A stretch of DNA of 64,000 nt, from the NCBI GenBank assembly GCA_905197955.1, contig CAJKAR010000021.1:12483-76482 (forward strand). Reading direction: 5' to 3'. The notes under the pieces are model-generated. The model did not search any database, was not told where the DNA came from, and saw only the letters and a program-made list of their open reading frames with translations. The position numbers and the translations under genes were made by a program. Shown here in pieces: positions 25,118 to 34,208 of the stretch. The first letter of the stretch is position 1. The number at the start of each line of letters is the position of its first letter. The DNA comes from an uncultured Lentisphaeria bacterium. GTDB lineage: Bacteria; Verrucomicrobiota; Lentisphaeria; Victivallales; UBA1829.

Positions 25118-26176
25118 ATGCAGAAAAAAGCCCCAAAACGTGATCAGCTTTATGAATCGCTGAAAGCCGCAATTACCGGAGGAATCTATGCCCCGGGAAG
25201 TCAACTGCCGAAAGAGGTGGAATTTGCGGAAGAACTCGGGGTCTCCCGCAAGACGCTCCGTCACGCACTGGAACGACTCGAAAACGATCATCTGATCGAA
25301 CGGCTCAGAAGCAAGGGAACCTTTGTGCGATTCCGCCGTTATCTTGTGCTTGCGGATAACAATGAGGATCTCTGCATGCCGTACAACTATATTATTCCGG
25401 GCATCATCCGGACTGCGGAACGAATGGGGTGCGCGGTTTCCATCTGCGCGTTTTCCGAACTGGAAAATCTGACGGAGGAACAGGTTTCTGCCAGCATCAA
25501 AGCCCAGCAGAACGCAGGCTGCATTGTCATTACCAACAAGATTGATGAGAATACACGCATCTATCAGCAGTTGAAGCATCTGCCGCTGCCGGTGGTGCTG
25601 GCGCACGGACATCCGTCGGATCACGTTTTCACGGGCTGGCCGACCGTCGCATACGAGGAACGGACGGCGTGGCGCGCTGCGTTTGAATATCTGAAAGAAC
25701 TGGGACATCGAAGAATCGCCGCCGGCTGCCATCGTTCGGATTTAAAAGAGATCCGCGGCTGGAAACAGGAGAAGTTCCTTGCTATGCTCGAAGAACTCGG
25801 ACTCGATGCGGATCCGAAGCTGCTGTTTTCCCTGAACGTTCGAGGAGGAAACGCAGATCAGGCGATGCATCGTCTCTTCCGGGAACAGAAACCGCCGACC
25901 GCGGTCGTCTGTTACAGTGATTTCTGGGCACCGCATATCTACCGCAGTCTGGAAAAGTTGAATCTGCGGATTCCGGAGGATGTTTCCATCATGGGGTTCT
26001 GCGGAGCCCCCATGGGACGCTATCTTTCCCCGACCCTCTCAACCATTGATTTCCAATATGAAAAAACCGGAGAGATGGCTCTGCGGATGCTTCTGGAACA
26101 TATGCATCCGCCTCTGGAAATCGTCGATTTCAAACTGGATCCCCGAAATAGCACCGCAAAACTCAATCCATCATAA
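25118..26176 (+). CDS. GntR/LacI-type (AraR-like) transcriptional regulator
   Basis: 352 residues. GntR winged helix at 8-72: RDQLYESLKAAITGGIYAPGSQLPKEVEFAEELGVSRKTLRHALERLENDHLIERLRSKGTFV, a full match to the family. Residues ~75-350 form a LacI-type sugar-binding sensor: AGCIVITNKIDENTRIYQQLKHLPLPVVLAHGHPSDHV, RAAFEYLKELGHRRIAAGC, TAVVCYSDFWAPHIYRSLEKLNLRIPEDVSIMGFCGAPMGRYLSPTLSTIDF (hallmark LacI C-terminus). Ligand unknown but a sugar is likely. It heads the second cassette, followed after 27 bp by the pseudopilin. The palindrome within its promoter suggests autoregulation. Confidence 0.95.
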   Translation: MQKKAPKRDQLYESLKAAITGGIYAPGSQLPKEVEFAEELGVSRKTLRHALERLENDHLIERLRSKGTFVRFRRYLVLADNNEDLCMPYNYIIPGIIRTAERMGCAVSICAFSELENLTEEQVSASIKAQQNAGCIVITNKIDENTRIYQQLKHLPLPVVLAHGHPSDHVFTGWPTVAYEERTAWRAAFEYLKELGHRRIAAGCHRSDLKEIRGWKQEKFLAMLEELGLDADPKLLFSLNVRGGNADQAMHRLFREQKPPTAVVCYSDFWAPHIYRSLEKLNLRIPEDVSIMGFCGAPMGRYLSPTLSTIDFQYEKTGEMALRMLLEHMHPPLEIVDFKLDPRNSTAKLNPS

Positions 26177-26203
26177 AAAACTCATCCAGGAAAGGATTTT
26201 ACC

Positions 26204-26980
26204 ATGAAAACAATACCAAGGAAAAAAGAGATTGACTCAAGTACGGTTCCCCGTAAATGGAAAACGAGTTCCGTTTTCACATTGATAGAACTCCTGGTCG
26301 TAATCTCCATCATAGCGATTCTGGCATCGATGCTTCTTCCTGCGCTCAACAAGGCGAGAATCAAGGCGAGATCCGCAAACTGCGCCGGAAATTTGAAGAA
26401 TGTCGGACTTGCTCTTCTGACCTACAGCGGCGATTTCAACGAGTACATGGTACTGCCCTGTCAGGCGGATATTTCAGGACAGGGCAGCTACGATACCGAC
26501 CGCTGGCACATGGTTCTGTGGAACTGCGGATATCTGAAAATGAACAAAGTGCTTTACTGTCCGGAAGCGGCAAGCAGAGGAAATGTGAACTACGGGAGCA
26601 GTCACACCCTACCATGGTGGAAAACGGGAAATGTCTACGGCGTCAACCGGGCAACGTTCGTCTACAACTGGAGCATCACCCGCAGAATCAAACTGACGGA
26701 AATTAAACGTCCCTCCAGCCGGATCTATGCGGCGGATACCATCAACGGCGTGGAAGGGACCAACTATATGAAACACGCTCTTGATGTTGCCAAAACAAGC
26801 AGTACCAACGGAGTCTTTTACCCCTATCATGAATTGGACTGCAACATGGTCTGGGTTGATGGCCATGTCGCTGCCAAAAGGGCCGCGACTCCTACACGCA
26901 CAGGTGTATGGGATGTGCTTCCCATAAATCCCAAATATCCCACCGGATGGGGAAAAACTCTCTATCTCTACAACGACTAA
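26204..26980 (+). CDS. Pseudopilin-like protein with H-X9-DG C-terminal motif
   Basis: 258 residues. Prepilin N-terminus FTLIELLVVISIIAILASMLLPALNKAR with F25 (+1), T26 and E29 (+5) after a 24-residue charged leader. Residue -1 is Val, not Gly. The C-terminus has HELDCNMVWVDGHV, an exact H-X9-DG motif. The globular part is rich in Trp, Tyr and Cys (DRWHMVLWNCGYLKMNKVLYCPEA). It resembles the protein at 15634 in architecture more than in sequence. SD GGAAAGGA. Position between a sugar-type regulator and a secreted glycosidase repeats the arrangement at 14549-21072. Confidence 0.92.
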   Translation: MKTIPRKKEIDSSTVPRKWKTSSVFTLIELLVVISIIAILASMLLPALNKARIKARSANCAGNLKNVGLALLTYSGDFNEYMVLPCQADISGQGSYDTDRWHMVLWNCGYLKMNKVLYCPEAASRGNVNYGSSHTLPWWKTGNVYGVNRATFVYNWSITRRIKLTEIKRPSSRIYAADTINGVEGTNYMKHALDVAKTSSTNGVFYPYHELDCNMVWVDGHVAAKRAATPTRTGVWDVLPINPKYPTGWGKTLYLYND

Positions 26981-27000
26981 ACACAGGATCCAAACTCATT

Positions 27001-29142
27001 ATGATGTACAGAACTCTCCTGCACTCGCTTCTTCTCCTTTCTGCCCTCCCCCTCCTCTCCGGTGCGGAAAAAAGCTCAAAGCTTCTTTTCGACTTTTCCG
27101 GAATGCAGACCGGAATCCGGAAAATGGGAACCAGCAATTATGAAATCAGAAACGGAACACTGAACCTTCATGTTCCGGCAGACAGCCCGAAATGGTCCGG
27201 AATTCTCGTAAAAGATCCCTCCGGCAAGGGCTTCTCCACCAAAGGCTATTCCGCGATTGCTTTTGATGTACGCAATCGGACAAACGGTTTTTCCGGAGAA
27301 CTTCAGGTGGAACTGATCTGTCTGGAATCCAACAAAAAATGGCGTTATCGCAGCAAAGGCGGAGTCGCTCTGCGGCAGAACGAAACGTTTACCTGCCGGG
27401 TACCTTTTTACCGGGATCACGGTGGAAAGCTCAAGGATCCGATGCTGAGCACCGGAATCTACGTCTCTCCGGACGGATATCCGGGAAAAGACGGAAGTCA
27501 GCGCAGTCATCTGGATCGCATCGACGAGATCAGGATCTTTGTGAATTCGGTCGGCTGGCGCGGAAAGGAACATCGGTTTGAACTGTCGAACATCCGTCTG
27601 GAAAATCCGGTTGCACCGCTGAAACAGGAACTTTCCGATCCGTCGAAATTTTTCCCATGCATCGACCAGTTCGGTCAGTACAGACATGCGGAACATCGCA
27701 ATCCGATCCGTTCCGACCGCGAACTGCGCGAACAGGCTCAAAAGGAACTGGAAGAGCTGAAACGCACAAAACCAAATCCGGAATGGACACGTTACGGCGG
27801 ATGGAAAAATGGTCCATCCTTCCCGGCAACAGGACATTTCTATCCTCGCAAACATCAGGGGAAATGGTATCTGGTCGATCCGGAAGGAAAACTCTTCTGG
27901 GGACACGGAATTCAGGGGATCCGCTGGTCGGATACCACTCCCGTCACCCGCCGCGAACACTGGTTCGAAAAACTCCCGCCTGAAAACGATCCCCTCTATG
28001 CCCCCTGCTGGCTCACGGAATACAGCGGTGCCGCCTGGTACGAAAAAACAAAAGGCAAACTGACATCCTTCAACTTCAATCTGCGCAATCTCATTGCAAA
28101 ATACGGCAGCGAATATCCAAAAGGATTCATCCGGACCACCGCCATGCGTCTGCCCGCATGGGGCTTCAATCTGATCGGGGTCAACAGTTATCTGCCGCTG
28201 ACCAGAGAGGCAAAAATTCCGTATATTCACAATCTCGGCGGCCGCCGTCCGAAACTCAATGGGGGCAAAGGGGTCTTCTTCGATGTCTTCGATCCGCAGT
28301 ATCCGCAGAAACTGAAAGAGGAATTCACCGGACGATACCGCTTCACGCTCAACGATCCTTACTGCATCGGCTACTGCATCGACAATGAAGTGAAATGGGG
28401 AAGCGCGAACCGCTTTGCCGCGGATGTCGTCCGCTCACCTGCCTCGCAACATTCCAAAAAGAGCTTTCTGGAATCTCTCAAAAAGAACTACCGCAATGAC
28501 CTGAACGCCTTCAACCGGGCGTGGAAACGTAATTTCAAAACCTGGGATGCCTTTCTGACAGCAACGGATCTGCCAGAGACAAAACAGGGACTGAACGATC
28601 TTACCGCGTTCAATGACGAGATCATCCGTACCTATTTCAAAATCAACCGGGAGGTTCTGAAACAATGCGCACCGCACAAACTGTATCTTGGTTCCAGAAT
28701 GCATGATTATCCGGTCCGGGTCATAGGGATTGCCGCGCCGTATCTGGATGTCATTTCGCTGAATCTGTACCGTCACTCGGTTGCGGATCTTTCACTGCCG
28801 AAAACGCTGGACAAACCCGTCATCGTCACGGAGTACCATTTCGGACTGATGGATGGAGGAATCCCCGCGGGCGGAATTCAGACCTGTGCATCCAGAGCCG
28901 ACCGCAAACACGCCTATTCACGCTATGTGGAAAGCGCGCTTTCGAATCCGCAGGTGATTGGGGTCACTTACTTCCAGTGGAGAAATCAAAGTCCGGTCGG
29001 ACGCTATCAGGATGGAGAAAACTTCTACTGCGGATTCGTCGATGTCACCGACCGGGGCGAAAAGGAACTGGTCGAAGCGTCAACGGAGCTCGGAAAACAA
29101 CTCTATCGCTACCGTCTCCACGGCATTCCCTCCGTTCCATAA
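27001..29142 (+). CDS. Secreted agarase-like (clan GH-A) glycoside hydrolase
   Basis: 713 residues. Signal peptide MMYRTLLHSLLLLSALPLLSG. An N-terminal carbohydrate-binding-like beta-sandwich covers roughly 20-210. The catalytic domain begins near GKWYLVDPEGKLFWGHGIQGI, a phrase typical of GH50/agarase-like enzymes. The acid/base is Glu463 in YCIDNEVKWGS and the nucleophile is Glu611 in VIVTEYHFG. Also LRNLIAKYG and YFQWRNQSPVGR near the C-terminus. Start at 27001 or 27004 gives the signal peptide; an in-frame ATG at 26908 lies inside the pseudopilin gene. Third gene of the second cassette. Substrate assignment (agar, galactan or other) is a guess. Confidence 0.82.
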   Translation: MMYRTLLHSLLLLSALPLLSGAEKSSKLLFDFSGMQTGIRKMGTSNYEIRNGTLNLHVPADSPKWSGILVKDPSGKGFSTKGYSAIAFDVRNRTNGFSGELQVELICLESNKKWRYRSKGGVALRQNETFTCRVPFYRDHGGKLKDPMLSTGIYVSPDGYPGKDGSQRSHLDRIDEIRIFVNSVGWRGKEHRFELSNIRLENPVAPLKQELSDPSKFFPCIDQFGQYRHAEHRNPIRSDRELREQAQKELEELKRTKPNPEWTRYGGWKNGPSFPATGHFYPRKHQGKWYLVDPEGKLFWGHGIQGIRWSDTTPVTRREHWFEKLPPENDPLYAPCWLTEYSGAAWYEKTKGKLTSFNFNLRNLIAKYGSEYPKGFIRTTAMRLPAWGFNLIGVNSYLPLTREAKIPYIHNLGGRRPKLNGGKGVFFDVFDPQYPQKLKEEFTGRYRFTLNDPYCIGYCIDNEVKWGSANRFAADVVRSPASQHSKKSFLESLKKNYRNDLNAFNRAWKRNFKTWDAFLTATDLPETKQGLNDLTAFNDEIIRTYFKINREVLKQCAPHKLYLGSRMHDYPVRVIGIAAPYLDVISLNLYRHSVADLSLPKTLDKPVIVTEYHFGLMDGGIPAGGIQTCASRADRKHAYSRYVESALSNPQVIGVTYFQWRNQSPVGRYQDGENFYCGFVDVTDRGEKELVEASTELGKQLYRYRLHGIPSVP

Positions 29143-29187
29143 ACACAAAAACGGCGGAATTCCGGAACCGATTCCCGGCATTCCGCC
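29143..29187 (-). terminator. Terminator between convergent genes
   Basis: Stem GGCGGAAT (29153-29160) / ATTCCGCC (29180-29187). On the minus strand it is followed by GTTTTTGTGTTT, so it best serves the SGNH gene ending at 29203. It may also end the plus-strand gene ending at 29142. Confidence 0.75.
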
Positions 29188-29202
29188 TCCATTCATTCAC
29201 AC

Positions 29203-30783
29203 TCACTTCAGAGTATTGAGCGACGCAGAAAATTCATTGCCCGCACTTCCCGCATGCACCTTGAGAAGCAGTTCATTTTCTCCTTTTTTCAGCACGACCG
29301 GAATCATAACCGGTTCCCGGACGCCGCCATGCATCGAATCAAAAACTTTCAGAAGTTTCCCGTTCAGCCAGACCTTTCCGAAATAATCCAGCGTCACGCC
29401 AAGAAAAACACGACGTTCCTTTTCACAGCGGATCGTGGTACGGACATAGTTCACACCGCGATTCTTCTGTCCCGTTCTCCGGAAGAGATCAACGAACTCT
29501 TCCTCCCCGGAAAGTTTTTTCCAGACTGCACCCGATTTTCTGCTTCCCGGCTCCGGCGGATAAACCGTATTCAACGCCGGAGTCGGACCATCCACACAGA
29601 TATGCTCCGTTCCATAGGGCCCGGAAAGCTCCCAGACCTTTGCCGGAAGCACCTCGGTCACCAGACGCGACGTGAATTTTTTCCCCGGCAGCGGATTACC
29701 TCCCCGCTCCGAACCGCCCGCCGTCAGAAGATATGCCAGATGAACCTCCTTTTCCCCTTCAGGCACCAGAATGCTCAGCATGTGTTCCCCCGGAGTCAAG
29801 TGATCTGCGAGAAGCACCATCGAATACCCGTATCGCGTATTGGTCCGGACCTCTTTCGGAAAACCTCCATCCACAGACGCAAGGAATTTCCCGTACTTCG
29901 GACTCATGGCAAACATCACGCCGACCACGGTTCCGCGAAACGGAATATGCATCTCCGCCCCCTTTCCACTGGAACGAACCGTGCCCTGAAGAAACATATC
30001 CCACCAATGACCGACTGAAAAGGTTTTAGTCCATCCCTTCCCATCCGGGAAAGTCTGCATATCGGCATCCAGAAGAAGCGTTTTTGCACTCATCGGTTCC
30101 GGCAGCTTCACAGACACCGACGCACGAGGATCCGGCGACCTTCTCGCTCGTTCCGCAAACGGAGCCAGCTTTCCCGCAATCACCTCCCCGTAAAAAGCAT
30201 GTCCCTTCCGGTTCGGATGCACGGAATCGCCCATCAGACTTTCCCACGGGATGCGGTTCTTCGAAAGATGGGGATCCAGAGCCACCTGCAGATCAATCTC
30301 CAGCAAACCGTAGTGTTCCGCAACAGCATGATGCCGCCCACGATTGGATTTGTTTTTTGCGGCAGTCTCCAGAAACACCACCGCAGGCGGATTCCTCAGA
30401 GACTTCAAACGAACGACAATCGACTCCAGAAAACGGATTGCGGGTTCATCCTTCATTCCGCCGTCATTCACGGCAAACTCCAGAAAAACAAGATCGGGCT
30501 GGCGGGCAATGACATCGCGATGCAGACGGAACACCCCCAGAGAACTTCCCGTCGCACTCATTCCGACATTGTGCACGACAACCGGACTCTCCGGAAACGT
30601 TTTTTCCAGCCACTCTCCGATCCATCCCTTTCCATCCTGCGTAATGGATCCGCCGATGAATACCGCACGCAAAGGCGCTCCCGCCGCCGCACGACGGAAC
30701 ACGGCTTCCACATCCTTGCCAACCTGAGCGGACAGAATACAACACACAAATCCCAGCAGAACAATCGTCAGGTAATTCTTCAT
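29203..30783 (-). CDS. Secreted SGNH/GDSL hydrolase with C-terminal beta domain
   Basis: 526 residues. Signal peptide MKNYLTIVLLGFVCCILSA. The SGNH esterase domain covers about 35-215: block I FIGGSIT with Ser46, block III FAVNDGG with Asn106 and Asp107, block V GDSVHPN with Asp186 and His189. Residues ~220-526 are beta-rich (two sandwich-like repeats, last part KVWLNGKLLKVF). It probably deacylates a glycan or glycoconjugate outside the cytoplasm. The ATG overlaps the AsmA stop by 4 bp, so it is translationally coupled to asmA, an unusual partner. Confidence 0.88.
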   Translation of the reverse strand: MKNYLTIVLLGFVCCILSAQVGKDVEAVFRRAAAGAPLRAVFIGGSITQDGKGWIGEWLEKTFPESPVVVHNVGMSATGSSLGVFRLHRDVIARQPDLVFLEFAVNDGGMKDEPAIRFLESIVVRLKSLRNPPAVVFLETAAKNKSNRGRHHAVAEHYGLLEIDLQVALDPHLSKNRIPWESLMGDSVHPNRKGHAFYGEVIAGKLAPFAERARRSPDPRASVSVKLPEPMSAKTLLLDADMQTFPDGKGWTKTFSVGHWWDMFLQGTVRSSGKGAEMHIPFRGTVVGVMFAMSPKYGKFLASVDGGFPKEVRTNTRYGYSMVLLADHLTPGEHMLSILVPEGEKEVHLAYLLTAGGSERGGNPLPGKKFTSRLVTEVLPAKVWELSGPYGTEHICVDGPTPALNTVYPPEPGSRKSGAVWKKLSGEEEFVDLFRRTGQKNRGVNYVRTTIRCEKERRVFLGVTLDYFGKVWLNGKLLKVFDSMHGGVREPVMIPVVLKKGENELLLKVHAGSAGNEFSASLNTLK

Positions 30784-33700
30784 TTTTTCTTTTTCCTCCG
30801 GAACAGCTGCAAAATGCTGTCCACGTTTTGAATGGTGTTTTCGATATTGTCCGGATCCAGAAGATTTTCAACATTCTTCTCGGCAAACTGCACAAGAAAC
30901 TCCTTGAAATCCGGTTTCGGCCCGGAAAGGGTCCCTCCGATCTTCATCGGGATCACCAGAATTCCCAGATTCAGCGATGCCGCAAGATCCAGTCCACCAG
31001 TCAGGAGATTGACCTTTCCTGCAACGGATTCGCTTTTCAGCGTTCCCCCTTCAAACAGAAACTTGTTCAGGATCACAATACCATCCGAAACGGAAACATC
31101 CATGGTTCCCCGCTCGAATTCCACGTTTTTTGAGCCATCCAGAATTCCGGAAACATTGTCGCTTAACGTTTTAAGATCTCCGGTCAAAGCATCCAGATTC
31201 AGCGATTCCGTCAAATCGGGCACCGCATCCAGCGGAATGAACAGCAGATTCAAAGCATCAATCACATCCGCGGACGGGGCAGGAAATGAGAGATCCGCCG
31301 TCGAAGCCTTAACACTTCCCTTCAAATTCTTTTTGAAGTTCTGCGGCGTCACCCCTTTGCCTTCCATCTTCAGATCCACGGAAGACAGTGTCCCGGTCAC
31401 GCCCTGATCCCGGCCCTTCATCGCAGCTTTGATCAGCGGAGGCAGAAGCAGATTTTTCATGGAAAACGCCAGAGCATATTCATAGCCGTCGGCGAAACCG
31501 GCATCCAGGGCGAATCGGAGATTCACCGGAGCACCGTTCGCAGTAAGTTTCAACGCTTCCGCCGCAATTCTGGATCCATCTATTTCCAGCGGCCCATGCA
31601 GACTCAAGACGACATCATCCGTATACTGAATTTTTTCCAATGCGAATTCAAGGATTCCCTGCCAGGCGGAGAAATCCAGCGGAGCGGGCTCCTTCGGCGG
31701 AACAACCGGAGCAGGATGCGAAACAGCACCAGCCCCTCCTGCCGGGGACTGACTCGGTCCCGCAGACGGAGTGGACAAAACACCTCCATTCGCCGACACA
31801 GCAGAAGACTCATCTCCATTTTTCAGCAGAAGCGCAAGATTCTGCAGTTTGGCGGCATCAATGAATTTTGACGCCAGCAGAAACCGGTTTCTTCCGCCAT
31901 CCTGCGCTGCCTCAGGCTCCACATTGCCGGAAAGATTGAGATCCAGAAAATCCCGATGCTGTTCGGACGCCGTCAGAGAAAGGGCGTCAAGGCGCATCCG
32001 GTCTTCCGCCAGCGAAAGACGGGAACCTAACGCAAGTTCCAGCGGCTGTTCTGCTCCGGCAATGGAAAGGCCGTCCACAGTTCCGGAAAGCGAAAGTGTC
32101 TGCACATCGCGCTCGCCGCGTTCCCATTTGACGTTCATTTCCGTTTTGAACGCCCGGATTTTTCCATTCCGGAGGAACGGAAAAGGCAGAACTCCCAAAA
32201 CCTGTTCATTGAGTTCAGAAAGGAAGAGTTCCGCAGATATCGGGAATCCCGTTTTCAGATCCGGAGCGGAACAGCGCAGATCGGCGGACAGGAATTTTTT
32301 CCGTTGGACCATCCCGGTCAAACGGCAGGAGTCCAGCACGACACCCGGAGGATTCATCATCGCATGCATGGAAAACGTCGAAGAAAGATCCATGGGGAGA
32401 ACCGTCCCCTCATCCTTCGCAGAAACGAGGAATTCATTCAAGGAGGCCTTTCCCGTAAGAGCCATTTGTTTTCCTGTGGGTTTCGCCTTCAGCGCCAGAG
32501 AAAAGAGACCGGACTTCACGGGAAAACGTTTCTGAAGCTCCAGAAGTCCTGCAATCCGAGGCAGATTCAGATTTGCGGTTTGAAGCTCCAGAGTTCCGCT
32601 TCCCGTCAGAGTCTTTTCGCGGAAATCGCAGAGCCAGCTGAAATCCGGCGAGGTCCAGGCGGAAAGATTCAGTTTTCCGCTGCCGTCACGAAGATGGAAT
32701 TGCAGAGTCTTCCACTCCAGCCCGTTCTCCCGCCTCATCGCCCGAAACGAAAAACGACTCCCGATGGAACGGATCTCCTCAAACAGAGAATCCGCGCTCA
32801 AATCGGCATTTCCTTCCGCCACGATCGCATCCCCGGCCTCTGCCACAGAGGCTGTGACATTTGCAGTCAGCACCGCATTCTTCCATGTTTTCCCCGTATA
32901 GGCCCGGATCAGAGAATCCAGCAGAGCGGAAGGAGTGGTTTTCAAGGAAGCCGAGAGCCGTCCGGAAAGAGTCTTCCACAGGATTCCGCCGCTCAGATCC
33001 GCTTTCAGCACCTCGGTCCCGGCGCCATCTTTCAAACGCAGAGAAGAGGAACGCACCAGAATCTGTTCGCCGTTCCATCCCGCATTCAGACGCATGGAAA
33101 ACGCCGCACCCAGGGGGTTGATCCTCTTCCCGGAAAGAGTCATCGTTCCCGAAGAAAACTCCGCCTCGATTCCGGAAGGGATCAGAGAATCCGAAACAAA
33201 ATCGACTCTGGCATTTCCGGACACGGGAGTGCGCGCAATCTCCATCTGTTCCGACTCCATGCGGAAAGCAGATTCAAAACGGATCGAGGCCCTTCCGGCG
33301 GGAAACAGATCCGAACAGAAAATGGAAAGTCCGGAAAATTCGTAAGACCCGCCTTGCGCATCGCGGATCAGGAGAGAAGAATCGGTCAGCTCCACTTTTT
33401 GAATGGCAATATTCAAAGAGTCTTTTTTCTCTTCGGGGACGGCAGTCGGAAGAGTCTCTTCCCGCTTCGGCTGAGAAGAAGATCTTGTTCCCGGCAAGGG
33501 ATCGTTTGCCGGACCAGCGGGCGTAACGGATTTTCCGGGATGCGCGTATTCGATTACAAAGCCGGAGCCCCGCAGTTCCGAGACCGTCAGCTTTCTGGAA
33601 AAGAGAAAACCGACTGGATTGGCGGAAAGAGTCAGATTCTTTGCCGCGACCTTCATCTGCGGAGTCTTGAGAGCGGCATTTTCGGCATAGAAGGTCGGCG

Positions 33701-33884
33701 AGGAGAAAAGGGAAATGCGGCACGTCTCCGCCTGCACGTCGATTCCTGTACGCGACTTCACCATCGGCAGCCAGACATTCCGGATCATCAGAGAAGAAAG
33801 CAGCCCATGATACAACAGCAGAAGCAGCAGAAGGAACGCCGCGACGATCGCGATCCTGAGCCTGAACTTTTTGGAAAGAGCCAT
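30780..33884 (-). CDS. AsmA-family envelope protein
   Basis: 1034 residues. One N-terminal membrane anchor (about 8-28, IAIVAAFLLLLLLLYHGLL), then a long beta-rich periplasmic rod typical of AsmA/TamB-like lipid-transport proteins. Motifs include VQAETCRISLFSSPTFYAENAALKTP near the N-terminus and GSVKASTADLSFPAPS, FERGTMDVSVSDGIVILNKFLFEGG, LNLGILVIPMKIGGTLSGPKPDFKEFL at the C-terminal AsmA domain. A Pro/Ala/Ser-rich linker lies near 730-760. It ends RRKKKK. Start at 33884 (MALSKKFR) follows GGGAGA; an upstream in-frame ATG would overlap the preceding gene. Likely role: phospholipid traffic to the outer membrane. Confidence 0.85.
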   Translation of the reverse strand: MALSKKFRLRIAIVAAFLLLLLLLYHGLLSSLMIRNVWLPMVKSRTGIDVQAETCRISLFSSPTFYAENAALKTPQMKVAAKNLTLSANPVGFLFSRKLTVSELRGSGFVIEYAHPGKSVTPAGPANDPLPGTRSSSQPKREETLPTAVPEEKKDSLNIAIQKVELTDSSLLIRDAQGGSYEFSGLSIFCSDLFPAGRASIRFESAFRMESEQMEIARTPVSGNARVDFVSDSLIPSGIEAEFSSGTMTLSGKRINPLGAAFSMRLNAGWNGEQILVRSSSLRLKDGAGTEVLKADLSGGILWKTLSGRLSASLKTTPSALLDSLIRAYTGKTWKNAVLTANVTASVAEAGDAIVAEGNADLSADSLFEEIRSIGSRFSFRAMRRENGLEWKTLQFHLRDGSGKLNLSAWTSPDFSWLCDFREKTLTGSGTLELQTANLNLPRIAGLLELQKRFPVKSGLFSLALKAKPTGKQMALTGKASLNEFLVSAKDEGTVLPMDLSSTFSMHAMMNPPGVVLDSCRLTGMVQRKKFLSADLRCSAPDLKTGFPISAELFLSELNEQVLGVLPFPFLRNGKIRAFKTEMNVKWERGERDVQTLSLSGTVDGLSIAGAEQPLELALGSRLSLAEDRMRLDALSLTASEQHRDFLDLNLSGNVEPEAAQDGGRNRFLLASKFIDAAKLQNLALLLKNGDESSAVSANGGVLSTPSAGPSQSPAGGAGAVSHPAPVVPPKEPAPLDFSAWQGILEFALEKIQYTDDVVLSLHGPLEIDGSRIAAEALKLTANGAPVNLRFALDAGFADGYEYALAFSMKNLLLPPLIKAAMKGRDQGVTGTLSSVDLKMEGKGVTPQNFKKNLKGSVKASTADLSFPAPSADVIDALNLLFIPLDAVPDLTESLNLDALTGDLKTLSDNVSGILDGSKNVEFERGTMDVSVSDGIVILNKFLFEGGTLKSESVAGKVNLLTGGLDLAASLNLGILVIPMKIGGTLSGPKPDFKEFLVQFAEKNVENLLDPDNIENTIQNVDSILQLFRRKKKK

Positions 33885-33897
33885 ACCCGTCTCCCGG

Positions 33898-34146
33898 TTA
33901 CTGCGGCTTGACAAACAGGGGGAATTCGGTAGCATTCACACTTCCGCCGCACAAGGGACACGTTTCCGGCAGAACCGAAACAGCGCGTCCGAGTTTCGGA
34001 GCTGCGGGATTGTCCGGGATTTCCCCGTCGAATAGAGTCACGAACTCATGCCATGGGCACGCGGTGCATTTGACGTTGAAAACACGGACCGTTTTACTCT
34101 GTTTCAGCTGTTCCGTGGGAGACGGACGATTTGTTTTGATAGCCAT
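33898..34146 (-). CDS. Small two-CxxC zinc-ribbon-like protein
   Basis: 82 residues. CTAC at about 28-31 and CPLC at about 63-66 would form one zinc ribbon; flanking text is VFNVKCTACPWHEFVTLFDG and VLPETCPLCGGSVNATEF. No membrane segment. Clear SD AGAGGTGATGA. It is the first gene of the operon with asmA (13 bp downstream) and the SGNH hydrolase. No function assigned; it could be a rubredoxin-like or regulatory mini-protein. Confidence 0.75.
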   Translation of the reverse strand: MAIKTNRPSPTEQLKQSKTVRVFNVKCTACPWHEFVTLFDGEIPDNPAAPKLGRAVSVLPETCPLCGGSVNATEFPLFVKPQ

Positions 34147-34179
34147 TCATCACCTCTTTTTCCTTAAATTCCGGGAGAT

Positions 34180-34208
34180 AAGATAAGCAGGGAAACGGAT
34201 TATTTCAA
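34180..34208 (-). promoter_or_regulatory. Promoter of the zinc-ribbon/asmA/SGNH operon
   Basis: Minus strand: TTGAAA (34208-34203), 17-bp spacer, TATCTT (34185-34180), the same hexamers and spacing as the purL promoter. About 34 bp upstream of the ATG at 34146. Confidence 0.65.
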
